Below are positions 26,059 to 34,721 of a DNA stretch of 64,000 nucleotides, one piece after another. The DNA comes from Anaerococcus provencensis (GTDB lineage: Bacteria; Bacillota; Clostridia; Tissierellales; Peptoniphilaceae). The notes below the pieces were generated by a model. The model was given only the letters and a program-made list of their open reading frames with translations. It ran no database searches and had not been told where the DNA came from. How positions within the stretch are numbered: position 1 is the first letter of the stretch; the number at the start of each line of letters is the position of its first letter. The DNA is taken from assembly GCF_000312365.2 (NCBI RefSeq), contig NZ_HG003687.1:109815-173814 (forward strand), given 5' to 3'. Both the position numbers and the translations under genes were made by a program.

Positions 26059-27243
26059 ATGTTTGATTTTAATAGCGCAAAAGAAAGAGTAGACAAGGTT
26101 ACAAATAGAACCCATTTGTTCTATTCAGATTATTTTTCAGGAATATCTAATAATAACGTATACATAAAACCAGAAAATTTACAAAAAACTGGTTCCTTTA
26201 AGATAAGAGGAGCCTATAATAAGATATGTAAGCTAAGCGAAGAAGAAAAAGCTAAGGGTATTATCACAGCATCAGCTGGCAACCACGCCCAAGGTGTAGC
26301 TTTTTCTGCGAATGACCTTGGCATAGATGCAACAATCTGTATGCCAGAACAAACCCCAATGATCAAGGTCGATGGAACTTTGAAATATGGAGCAAAGGTA
26401 GACCTATTTGGTGAAAACTTTGATGCCTGCAAGGACCACGCCCTAGAACGTGCAGAAAAAGAAGGACTTACTTTTATCCCGCCTTTTGATGACCTAGATG
26501 TCATAGAAGGTCAAGGAACCATAAGCCTTGAAATCTTAGAAGACCTAGAATATGTGGACTATGTGATTGTCCCTGTAGGTGGTGGCGGACTAATAGCAGG
26601 AGTTGCTAAATGCATCAAGCAAATTAGCCCACTTATCAAGGTTATTGGTGTTGAACCAGTATCAGCCGCTTCTATGAAAGAAGCAGTCAAAGAAGGCAAA
26701 GTTGTAAAAGTAAAGGGAGTAGACACTATAGCTGATGGTACAGCAGTTGCAGAAGTTGGTAAATATACTTATGAGATTTGTAAGGACTATGTTGACGACT
26801 GGATAACTGTAACAGATGAGGAAGTTTTGATGGCCTTTATTAATCTAATGGAACGCCACAAACTAGTAGCAGAACCATCTGGAGCCCTATCACTTGCAGC
26901 CTTACAGAAAGTTAATTTCTACAACAAAAACGTTGTTTCAATCATAAGCGGTGGAAATATTGATATGAGCTTCATCTCTCAACTTATCAATCGTGGTCTA
27001 TTTGAAACTGGTAGAATTACTAGAATTAACGTTGAACTACCAAACATACCAGGCAAACTTCAAGAGCTTCTTTCAGATATTGCCTATACAAAGGCAAATG
27101 TTGTTACAATTGACCAAGACAGCCTAAGAGAAGCAAGCAGATACAAGAATATAAATGTTGAAATCACACTTGAGACCAATGGTGTAGAACACGTTAAGAA
27201 AATTCACGATCTTTTAAATAAGAAAGGATACATTATACATTGA
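26059..27243 (+). CDS. ilvA: Threonine ammonia-lyase
   Basis: A 394-residue PLP enzyme deaminating threonine to 2-oxobutanoate. The PLP lysine is in KTGSFKIRGAYNK (about residue 44), followed by ASAGNHAQGVA and GGGGLIAGVA (PLP phosphate loop). The C-terminal 70 residues form an ACT-like domain (ITRINVELPNIPGKLQELL), as in the catabolic/biosynthetic short forms. AGGAGG precedes the ATG. Its stop overlaps the TTG start of murE by 4 bases, so it leads a five-gene operon. Confidence 0.92.
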   Translation: MFDFNSAKERVDKVTNRTHLFYSDYFSGISNNNVYIKPENLQKTGSFKIRGAYNKICKLSEEEKAKGIITASAGNHAQGVAFSANDLGIDATICMPEQTPMIKVDGTLKYGAKVDLFGENFDACKDHALERAEKEGLTFIPPFDDLDVIEGQGTISLEILEDLEYVDYVIVPVGGGGLIAGVAKCIKQISPLIKVIGVEPVSAASMKEAVKEGKVVKVKGVDTIADGTAVAEVGKYTYEICKDYVDDWITVTDEEVLMAFINLMERHKLVAEPSGALSLAALQKVNFYNKNVVSIISGGNIDMSFISQLINRGLFETGRITRINVELPNIPGKLQELLSDIAYTKANVVTIDQDSLREASRYKNINVEITLETNGVEHVKKIHDLLNKKGYIIH

Positions 27244-28667
27244 AATTTGATGATTTAATCAAAAGAATTGAATATATATCTTACAAAAAACAAAATGATA
27301 GTGATATAAGTGACATTACCAACAACTCCCAATATATGGATGGTATTGATAGCTTTGCAGCAATAAAGGGCAATGTCTTAGACGGCCATAAGTATATAGA
27401 AGATGCCATAGCAAAGGGCGCAAAAACCATAGTTCATAGCGAAGATATAGACTATGTAGATGGGATTAATTATATAAAAGTTGCTGATAGTAGAAAAGCT
27501 ACTTCGGATATATCAAATATCCTAGAAGACTACCCATCAAAGAAAATGACAGTGGTAGGAGTGACAGGAACAAATGGTAAAACAACCACTTCTTCCTTGA
27601 TATATTTTCTAATCAAAGAAATATATGGCAAGGCTACAAATATTGGAACGGACGGTGCCTTTGTAAATGGAGCAAGAACCGAGACACCAAATACAACTCC
27701 AGATATATTTTTCATAAACAAAGTATTAAACGAGAGTTTAGACCAAGGCATAGATAAGGTAGTCATAGAATCAAGTTCCCACGGCCTATCACAAAACCGC
27801 TTAAACGGTATAGACTTTGACTATGGAGTATTCACCAATCTTTCTACAGAACATCTGGACTATCACAAGACTATGGATGGATACTTTGATGCAAAGATGA
27901 AACTTTTTGAAGTTGCTAAGGTAAAAATTGCAAACTTTGACGATCCCTATGGCAGAAAGGCAAAGGAAAGATTTGCTGATGTGATTTCTTATGGTACAAG
28001 CGATGATGTTGACTACATGGCCTATGACATAAAGAAAAATGATGGTAAAACCACATTTTTTGTAAAAGACCAAGAATTTACCATAAACACCATAGCAGAT
28101 TATGAACTTTACAATTCCCTAGCTGCCATTACTGTTCTAAGTCAAATGGGAAATGACCTAGGAACAATTGCTGATAACTTAGTTAAATTTAAGGGGATTC
28201 CTTCAAGATTCCAATATATAGAAAATGACTTGGGCAAAAATATTGTCATAGACTTTGCCCATACACCTGTTGCCTTTGATTCACTATTTAAATCAATACC
28301 ACAAGATGTGAGGACCTATGCAGTTTTTGGAGTAAATGGCGATAGGAATGAAGAATTTAGAAGGCTTACAGGCAATATCTGTGCCAAAAATGATGTATTT
28401 GTAGTGGCGACTACAGATGATAATAAATTTGATACTTTTGAAAATATCACCAATGATTTGATCAAAGGCATCGAGGAATTTGGTGGAGAATATGAGAGAA
28501 TCGAAAATCGTAAAGAAGCCATCAAATGGGCTATAAGTCAAGCTAATGAGGGCGATTATATTGTCATGCTTGGCAAGGGCGAGGAGAGATTCTTAAAACA
28601 CCACGGCAATGAAAAAACTTATTATAACGAATATGAAACTGTCCTTGAGGCTATAAAAGAGCAATGA
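27240..28667 (+). CDS. murE: MurE-type UDP-MurNAc-tripeptide ligase
   Basis: A 475-residue Mur ligase adding the third residue to the cell-wall stem peptide. ATP loop VTGTNGKTTT (about residues 108-117), NTTPD substrate segment, ESSSHGL, the carbamylated-lysine region YFDAKMKLF, and C-terminal VFGVNGDRNEEFR. The amino-acid-specificity motif is TDDNKFDT rather than DNPR (meso-DAP type) or DNPA/DDP forms, so the third residue is not obvious; lysine or ornithine would fit Peptoniphilaceae. The start is TTG, translationally coupled to ilvA. Whether another MurE exists in the genome cannot be seen here. Confidence 0.88.
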   Translation: MKFDDLIKRIEYISYKKQNDSDISDITNNSQYMDGIDSFAAIKGNVLDGHKYIEDAIAKGAKTIVHSEDIDYVDGINYIKVADSRKATSDISNILEDYPSKKMTVVGVTGTNGKTTTSSLIYFLIKEIYGKATNIGTDGAFVNGARTETPNTTPDIFFINKVLNESLDQGIDKVVIESSSHGLSQNRLNGIDFDYGVFTNLSTEHLDYHKTMDGYFDAKMKLFEVAKVKIANFDDPYGRKAKERFADVISYGTSDDVDYMAYDIKKNDGKTTFFVKDQEFTINTIADYELYNSLAAITVLSQMGNDLGTIADNLVKFKGIPSRFQYIENDLGKNIVIDFAHTPVAFDSLFKSIPQDVRTYAVFGVNGDRNEEFRRLTGNICAKNDVFVVATTDDNKFDTFENITNDLIKGIEEFGGEYERIENRKEAIKWAISQANEGDYIVMLGKGEERFLKHHGNEKTYYNEYETVLEAIKEQ

Positions 28668-29872
28668 AAATTCTCGTAATAGGAGCTGGTGTTTCTGCCT
28701 TGTTTTTTGCATCATTTATGGATGAGGGTCAAGTTACACTTATTGAAAAAAATGAATTTGCCGGTAGAAAACTTCTGGCAACTGGCAATGGTCGTTGTAA
28801 CTTTACAAATCTTAACCAAGGCAAGGAATTTTTTAAATCTGATAATCCAAACTTTGTAGATTTTGCTATAGATTCCTTTGATTCTAATAAGCTTATAGAC
28901 TACTTTAATGAAATAGGCATAGCTACTACCCACCTGCCATCAGGAAGGTGCTATCCTCTCACTATGTCAAGCAAGACTGTGAGGGATAGCCTATTTCTTA
29001 AGGCAAAGGAAAATGCAGACTTTGTCTTTAACCAAGAAGTGACGGATATTGATTTTGATAAAAAAATTGTAAAAACCAAGGAAAAGTCATATCCTTACGA
29101 CAAGCTAGTAATAGCAACAGGTGGCAAAACTTTGCAAAACTCAGGGTCTGATGGCAAGATTTTTGACCTTATAAAGGATAAGGTCAAGGTCACTCCTATG
29201 ACCTATGGTATTACAAATTTTGAGACCAAGGAGAAATTTTCCAAAAAAGCCAAGGGCACAAAGATTAGTGGAAAAGCAAGTTTGTTAGTCGATGGAAAGT
29301 ATAGCAAATCATCTATTGACGACATTATTTTCCAAAATTATGGCCTCACAGGGACAGCAATTCTAGATATTTCCAATGAATTATCCATTAGCCTAAAAAA
29401 TAAGTCCAAAAGCCAAATAGAAATCGACTTCTTCCCAGACTTGGCTAAAGAAGAATTTACTGGCTATGTGAGAAATCTTGCAAAAAAATTCCCTGCTAGA
29501 ACCATAAAAGAGATTATAATCGGTATAATAAATGAGAAACTAATTGATGATATCCTAAAAGTGGGCAAAATTAGCCCTGATAAAAAAGCAAATAACTTAA
29601 ATGACAAGGATTTTGAAATGCTTTGTAGATCTTTGAAATACTTGAGATTTAATGTGACAAAAATCCACGATAAGGTAAATGCTCAGGTGACCATAGGTGG
29701 GGTAGATACAAGATACATCGACCCACAAACTATGGCTCATAATAAATACAAGGATGTATTTTTCATAGGTGAGTGCCTGGATGTGGCTGGAGATTGCGGT
29801 GGCTACAACATATGGTGGGCTGCTGCATCTGCTTTTGTATCATCAAAGTTTTTAAGGAGTTTGAATGTTTAA
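28664..29872 (+). CDS. HI0933/BaiN-like FAD-dependent oxidoreductase
   Basis: A 402-residue flavoprotein. An N-terminal Rossmann FAD motif is compact (VIGAGVSALFFASF), with GRKLLATGNGRCNFTN immediately after, the hallmark of the HI0933 family. ATGGKTLQNSGSDG and a C-terminal GECLDVAGDCGGYNIWWA FAD loop are present. Substrates of most members are unknown; BaiN acts in bile-acid dehydroxylation. It overlaps murE by 4 bases and the next gene by 8. Confidence 0.88.
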   Translation: MKILVIGAGVSALFFASFMDEGQVTLIEKNEFAGRKLLATGNGRCNFTNLNQGKEFFKSDNPNFVDFAIDSFDSNKLIDYFNEIGIATTHLPSGRCYPLTMSSKTVRDSLFLKAKENADFVFNQEVTDIDFDKKIVKTKEKSYPYDKLVIATGGKTLQNSGSDGKIFDLIKDKVKVTPMTYGITNFETKEKFSKKAKGTKISGKASLLVDGKYSKSSIDDIIFQNYGLTGTAILDISNELSISLKNKSKSQIEIDFFPDLAKEEFTGYVRNLAKKFPARTIKEIIIGIINEKLIDDILKVGKISPDKKANNLNDKDFEMLCRSLKYLRFNVTKIHDKVNAQVTIGGVDTRYIDPQTMAHNKYKDVFFIGECLDVAGDCGGYNIWWAAASAFVSSKFLRSLNV

Positions 29873-31157
29873 AATAAGTAGAAATTTAAATGAAATGAAA
29901 TACAATGGCGAATCTATAAGGCTTGCCGTAATGGGAGCAGGCAAGATGGGAACATCTTTGATTTCCCAACTAGCCAATATAGATGCCATGGAAGTAAAAC
30001 TAGTAATCGACAGAACCCCACAAAAGGCCATAGATGCTCTTGTTAGAAGTGGAGTTGCTGAAGATAAAATTATTTATACTGATGATTACAACGAAGGTTA
30101 TGAAATCCTAGAAAAGGGTTATGTTTGTGTGTCTACTAACTACAGACTTTCCTACAAGCTTATGCAAATAAATGCTGTAGTTGACTGTACAGGCAATCCA
30201 TCATTTGGAGCTGTTATAGCAAGAAAAACTATCCAATATCACAAGCATATGATTTCCTTTAACGTGGAATGTGAAGCAACAGTTGGACCAGTATTGCACG
30301 ATATGGCCAAAAAAGCTGGCGTGGTTTATACTGGAATCCTTGGCGATGAGCCAGGAGCTATCATAGATCTTTGCGACCAAGCCTTTGGTATGGGTCTTGA
30401 TGTATTAGTTGCCGCAAAGGGTAAAAACAATAGACTTGACGAGTATGTAACACCTGACCAGGTTAGGGCAGAAGCTATAGAAAAAGGTTTGAATCCAAAG
30501 ATGCTCACATCATTTGTAGATGGTACAAATACAATGATTGAGCTTAATAGCGTATGCAATGCCCTTGGATTTTTGCCAGATACCTTTGGCTGCCACGGCA
30601 TAGAGACAAGTCCAGAAAATGCTGTCGAAGACTTTAAATTAAAATCTGACGGTGGAGTCCTTGATAACTACAAGGTTGTAGAATTTTCAAAAGGAATGGC
30701 ACCAGGAGTATTTATCATAGTCACAAGTGATAAGGAAGATGTCAGAGATTTGATGAAATTCTTAGGCTTTGGAGATGGTCCAAACTATCTAATGTATAGA
30801 CCTTATCACTTAACAAGTCTAGAAGCGCCAATTACCATATACAATGCTGTAGTAGAAAATGAACCTACAATAGCACCAATCCAAGGTCAAGTGGCAGATA
30901 CAGTCACTATCGCTAAAAGAGATATCAAAAAGGGCGAAACACTAGATGGTATAGGAAGCGAAAAGGTATTTGGTAAACTTACTAGCCACACAAGATCAAT
31001 GAAAGAAGACCTATTGCCAATTGGACTAATCACTCCAAAGACAGTAGCAAAAGTTGACATTCCAAAAGACACTTTAATAGATATGACAATGGTAGAAATT
31101 GACGAAAGAGCTACAATAACAAGATTACGTCGTAGACAAAACTCAATGAAACTCTAG
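29865..31157 (+). CDS. NAD(P)-binding homoserine-dehydrogenase-like oxidoreductase with SAF domain
   Basis: A 430-residue protein of the COG4091 type. A Rossmann nucleotide motif VMGAGKMGTSL lies at about residues 22-32, a central GILGDEPGAIIDLCD resembles homoserine dehydrogenase-like catalytic domains, and a C-terminal SAF domain spans roughly residues 340-420 (ikkGETLDGIG, LPIGLITPK, DTLIDMTMVEID). The reaction is not established; sugar-acid or amino-acid derivative oxidation has been proposed for relatives. It is within a tightly packed operon downstream of ilvA and murE. Confidence 0.82.
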   Translation: MFKISRNLNEMKYNGESIRLAVMGAGKMGTSLISQLANIDAMEVKLVIDRTPQKAIDALVRSGVAEDKIIYTDDYNEGYEILEKGYVCVSTNYRLSYKLMQINAVVDCTGNPSFGAVIARKTIQYHKHMISFNVECEATVGPVLHDMAKKAGVVYTGILGDEPGAIIDLCDQAFGMGLDVLVAAKGKNNRLDEYVTPDQVRAEAIEKGLNPKMLTSFVDGTNTMIELNSVCNALGFLPDTFGCHGIETSPENAVEDFKLKSDGGVLDNYKVVEFSKGMAPGVFIIVTSDKEDVRDLMKFLGFGDGPNYLMYRPYHLTSLEAPITIYNAVVENEPTIAPIQGQVADTVTIAKRDIKKGETLDGIGSEKVFGKLTSHTRSMKEDLLPIGLITPKTVAKVDIPKDTLIDMTMVEIDERATITRLRRRQNSMKL

Positions 31158-31165
31158 GAGAAGTC

Positions 31166-31903
31166 ATGGACAAATTTGAAATATATTCCAAATTTTTAAA
31201 AAGAAACGTGACTTACAATTTTCTAGAAAATCCAGAATCCAACATATACATTTACTTCTTTGACGGTCAAAACCTATTTGACCTAGAAGAATGCTATATG
31301 GATGCTACATTTGAATTCAAAGAAGCCCTAGACAAAGCTAAGATAAGGGCAAATGTCGTTGGTATATATGCTCCATATGATTCAAATAGGACAAATGAGT
31401 ACACTCCATACACTGAGGGTGACCCAGAAGCTGACTACTTTGACGATGACTTTACTTATAGGCCGCAAGGCATAGAAACTGGAGAATTCATTGTAAAAGA
31501 ACTCATCCCACACATAGAAAAAGATAAGAAAGAAATAGTAAGGCTAATAGGTGGAGCCTCCCTAGGAGGACTCATGAGCCTATATATGGGGGCTAAGTAC
31601 CCTAAGATATTTCAAAGAGTCCTAGCTATGAGCTCACACTTTAACATCAACCTAGTAGAATCAGGGCAAATGTTAAATTCCTACGATGGCAAAAACAAGC
31701 AAAAAGTCTATATAGACGTAGGAGATAATGAATACCCAGAAGACCCACTCCTATCTAGATCATACGTGGACTTAAACAAGATGGCCTATGGTTACTTGAA
31801 AGATAAAGTCGAAAGCAAATTTGTCTACGCCAAAGGAGCAACCCACCACGAAAGGGACTGGGCAGAAAGAATGCCGGAGGCTTTAACTTATTTGCTAAAT
31901 TAA
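31166..31903 (+). CDS. Alpha/beta-hydrolase, putative esterase (esterase D-like)
   Basis: A 245-residue hydrolase with YFFDGQNLFD, a nucleophile elbow GGASLGGLMS (catalytic Ser about residue 136), an Asp in VYIDVGDNEY, and a late His in GATHHERDW, the pattern of the putative esterase (enterochelin-esterase-like) family. There is no signal peptide, so it is cytoplasmic. AGGAG is 5 bases before the ATG. It is the last gene of the ilvA operon, followed by a terminator. Confidence 0.85.
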   Translation: MDKFEIYSKFLKRNVTYNFLENPESNIYIYFFDGQNLFDLEECYMDATFEFKEALDKAKIRANVVGIYAPYDSNRTNEYTPYTEGDPEADYFDDDFTYRPQGIETGEFIVKELIPHIEKDKKEIVRLIGGASLGGLMSLYMGAKYPKIFQRVLAMSSHFNINLVESGQMLNSYDGKNKQKVYIDVGDNEYPEDPLLSRSYVDLNKMAYGYLKDKVESKFVYAKGATHHERDWAERMPEALTYLLN

Positions 31904-31944
31904 GTTTCAATAAATTTTTTGTAAAAATTTTATATTTAAAAACT

Positions 31945-31969
31945 AGCACCCTATAAGGGTGCTTTTTTG
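31945..31969 (+). terminator. Terminator of the ilvA operon
   Basis: AGCACCCT (31945-31952) pairs with AGGGTGCT (31956-31963), followed by TTTTT. Confidence 0.9.
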
Positions 31970-32316
31970 AATAAATAGATTTTTATATGAATCTTTTTTT
32001 ATTAATTATATTAACGTAACTGTCATCCTTCTTGACCTATCCCCAGTCCCTTCATCTTGGGTGGCAAATTACATTTGCCATCTCCGAGATGAGCTGAAAG
32101 CGAATCCGAAGAACTCTTTGCGAAATTGATGGAATGTCAAATGTAGCGAAGTCCAAAAGCAGGCCACCCGCCACATACAGGGCGATTTGGCTAACAGAGC
32201 CGACCGAGGGAGGCCCTATCAGGGGCAACCGAAGTATCTTTATAAAGAAATTGGAAAGAAAAATATTTCTTTCTACTTCAAATGTTTTGAATGTCTTATA
32301 TTCTCTCTCTTATTTT
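31970..32316. other. Non-coding, partly GC-rich region with repeat fragments
   Basis: No credible gene. It begins with pieces of the dispersed repeat family (CTGTCATCC at about 32021 and AGCGAATCCGAAGAACT near 32099). It then has a GC-rich stretch 32160-32235 with possible stems (AGGGC...GCCCT around TTGGCTAACAGAGCCGA) and a GAAAGAAA/TTTCTTTC palindrome near 32255-32275. A 72-codon frame at 32134 falls across this and has no ribosome site or coding character. Confidence 0.6.
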
Positions 32317-32831
32317 AGGCTGTACCGTTGCACCTCGGGGGATAGGAATTAGGGGTAGCGGAGACCCCTTTTTCCTTTCCCCCGATCCCCCCTATACCTT
32401 CTACACCCCCTCCGCCACTGCGTGGGGCAATGATTAGTAGAAGTTTGCTCCGCAAATTCTTTTGTTTAGATTGTTAATACAATATTCACTGCACCACTAA
32501 GCCTACAAATACTAAATCCATAGGCTTAGAGGTGGGAAAATTGCTTTGTTTTCAAATCGTAGAATTTCGTTAAGAAATCGCACTGTTTGAGCGTAGCGAG
32601 TTTGCGATTTTAGAAATTCAAGATTTAGAAAACACCAATTTTTATAGTATATAATATGGTTTCACCCTGTCATATCGTAAGAATTTGCAAAGCAAATTCT
32701 TACAAGTTTTAGCACCACGCAGTGGCCGTTTCGAGGGGGTAGCGGAAAAGGGGGTTTAAGGAGGAAAACCAGTTGGGGAGAATCGGAACTCCCCTGGGTT
32801 TTCCCCCCCCCTTAGTGCAACGGTACAGCCT
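32317..32831. repeat. 515-bp element with 17-bp terminal inverted repeats
   Basis: AGGCTGTACCGTTGCAC (32317-32333) recurs exactly inverted at 32815-32831. The two outer arms (about 32317-32466 and 32679-32831) are imperfect mirror copies: both hold a G/C-rich stretch, CCGCTACCCCC-like sequence, the CCACTGCGTGG motif, and a TTTGC/GCAAA hairpin. The middle carries smaller stems (TAAGCCTA...TAGGCTTA). There is no ORF. It is much richer in GC than flanking DNA. It may be a MITE-like element or a structured RNA locus. The motif 32408-32464 is repeated at 50639-50695. Confidence 0.65.
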
Positions 32832-32909
32832 TAAATAACAATTAAAAAACAAGATATTAATTCCTTAAAATAAAAAAAGATTTTCGATTATTTTCTAAAA
32901 ATAATCAAG

Positions 32910-32938
32910 AAAAAACCAGGCTTTCTGCCTGGAAAAAA
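32910..32938 (-). terminator. Terminator of the FAD oxidoreductase gene
   Basis: On the minus strand CCAGGC-AGAAA-GCCTGG (32916-32932) is followed by TTTTTT. Confidence 0.88.
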
Positions 32939-32944
32939 TATTTT

Positions 32945-34120
32945 TTATTTAAAAATTTCAGCTAATTTAGTTTCTTCTAGTTCTTTACCAAAGAATACCA
33001 CATCTTTAACATCATTTTGATATTTGATGTCTCCCCATAGGATTCCTCCTACGTATTGGTTTTCTTTTTTGAATAGTTTGTAGATGTTTCCGTCTTTTTC
33101 TGCTTTGATTTCTTCGATTCCTTCACCAGAGCTCATTCCTGCTGAGAAGATTTTTGTATCTCCTATCATTAGTGTTGAGAATGGCTTTGGTTTTTGGTAG
33201 TGTTCATCAGATCCTGTCATATTGTGACCAGCTATTCTTCCCATTTCTTGGCTGCTTGTCCATAGGCCTATTGTGAAATCGCCGATTTGTGCACAGTCAC
33301 CTGCTGCAAATACATTTTCTTTTTTGCTTTGTAGGTTGTCATCAACTACTATGCCGCGGTCTACTTCAAGACCTGATGCTTTGGCTAAATCTATGTTTGA
33401 TCTTACGCCGGCTTGGATCATTATAGCATCTGCTGGGATTTCCTCGCCATCAGAAAGTTTGATTCCTTTAACTTTGCCATCTTCTACTAGAATTTCTTCT
33501 GTGAATTTACCTGTATAGGTTTTGATTCCCATTTCATTTAGGTCTTTTTCTAATTTTTCTGACAACTCTTTATCTAGCTGACGAGATAGTAGGTAGTCAA
33601 AGCTTTCTATAACTGTTACTTCTTTGCCAAGTAGTAGGGCAGAGTAAGCTGCTTCAAGTCCCAAGATTCCACCACCGATTACAACGACTTCTTCTTTGCC
33701 TTCTACATAGGCCTTAAAGTTCATAAGGTCATCTATAGTTCTTATGGCAAAGACTCCTTCGCTTTCAACGTTTTTGATTGGTGGGATAAATGGTCTTGCT
33801 CCTGTTGCAAGGAGTACTTTTCCATACTCAATCTCTTCACCTGTTGATAGGTGAGCAATGTTATTGTCAAGATCTAACTTTTCTACTGCTGTTTCAAGTT
33901 TTTCTTCAATGTGTCTTTCACTGTACCAAGGTTGTTTTTTCACATAGATGTCATCTTCGTTGAATTCTTTTGAAATCAAATCAGATAGTCTAGTTCTCCA
34001 GTATGTGCTTGGTTTTTCTGCTGATACTATTAGAATACTAGAGTCAGAATCCTTTTTTCTAATTTCTTCTGTTGCAGATAAGCCTGAAATACCGTTTCCA
34101 ATAATCAAATAATCGTACAT
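32945..34120 (-). CDS. FAD/NAD(P)-dependent disulfide-type oxidoreductase (NADH oxidase / rubredoxin reductase-like)
   Basis: A 391-residue pyridine-nucleotide oxidoreductase. FAD motif IIGNGISGLSATEEI (about residues 6-20), LLATGARPFIPP, NAD motif VVIGGGILGLEAAYSA (about 146-161), and the second FAD motif VFAAGDCAQIGD (about 270-281). No CxxC redox pair is present, so it is of the NirB-N/rubredoxin-NAD reductase class; a role in peroxide or oxygen defence or NADH oxidation is possible. Monocistronic with its own terminator. Confidence 0.88.
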   Translation of the reverse strand: MYDYLIIGNGISGLSATEEIRKKDSDSSILIVSAEKPSTYWRTRLSDLISKEFNEDDIYVKKQPWYSERHIEEKLETAVEKLDLDNNIAHLSTGEEIEYGKVLLATGARPFIPPIKNVESEGVFAIRTIDDLMNFKAYVEGKEEVVVIGGGILGLEAAYSALLLGKEVTVIESFDYLLSRQLDKELSEKLEKDLNEMGIKTYTGKFTEEILVEDGKVKGIKLSDGEEIPADAIMIQAGVRSNIDLAKASGLEVDRGIVVDDNLQSKKENVFAAGDCAQIGDFTIGLWTSSQEMGRIAGHNMTGSDEHYQKPKPFSTLMIGDTKIFSAGMSSGEGIEEIKAEKDGNIYKLFKKENQYVGGILWGDIKYQNDVKDVVFFGKELEETKLAEIFK

Positions 34121-34220
34121 TTTTACCTCTTTTATAATAATTCTTTACTTATTACCATTATACATGAATCTTACCCGTTTTTGAAGAAAAGTTGTAATAT
34201 CAAAATGGTATAATATTTTT

Positions 34221-34721
34221 ATGAGGATAGCAACATTTAATGATTTAGATAAAATATACAAAATAGTAGAAAAAGCAAAAGAGTCACTAAAAAATGACGG
34301 CGTTGACCAATGGCAAAAAGGTAGCCCTGATAGGGGGCTTTTGGCTCGTCAAATCTCACGAAATAGGGCCTATGTCTACGAAAAAGATGGCCAAGTAATA
34401 GCTTATGCATATCTATCAGAAGACTATGAACCTACTTACGCTAGCGTAAGAAATATGATGAAGGGGGAAAATTCTATAACAGTTCATACCTTTTGCATAG
34501 ATATCGATTTTGGTAAACAGGGGATTGCGACCAAATTTTTTGGTCAGATAATTGATTTCGCAAGAGATGAAAATAGGGATGCAATAGAAATTGATACCCA
34601 CCAGGATAATTTTAGGATGAGAGGACTCATAGAAAAGATGGGATTTTCTTACATGGGCATAATATATGTCAATGATAATGGAATTCCTATGCCTAGAGTC
34701 GCCTATGAGTTGATGTTATGA
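34221..34721 (+). CDS. GNAT-family N-acetyltransferase
   Basis: A 166-residue acetyltransferase. The acetyl-CoA loop is FGKQGIATKFFGQI (about residues 97-110), followed by IEIDTHQDNFRMRGLIEKMGF, the usual strand and helix of GNAT enzymes. The N-terminus (MRIATFNDLDKIYKIV) is typical. The target is unknown. Its stop overlaps the helicase ATG by 4 bases. Confidence 0.88.
   Translation: MRIATFNDLDKIYKIVEKAKESLKNDGVDQWQKGSPDRGLLARQISRNRAYVYEKDGQVIAYAYLSEDYEPTYASVRNMMKGENSITVHTFCIDIDFGKQGIATKFFGQIIDFARDENRDAIEIDTHQDNFRMRGLIEKMGFSYMGIIYVNDNGIPMPRVAYELML

Noticed and set aside
32134..32352. 72-codon open frame in the repeat region
   Set aside because: It crosses GC-rich structured repeats, has no ribosome site and no recognisable protein features.
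32317..32831. rRNA or tRNA remnant
   Set aside because: Despite high GC and structure, none of the conserved rRNA segments or a tRNA cloverleaf could be found.
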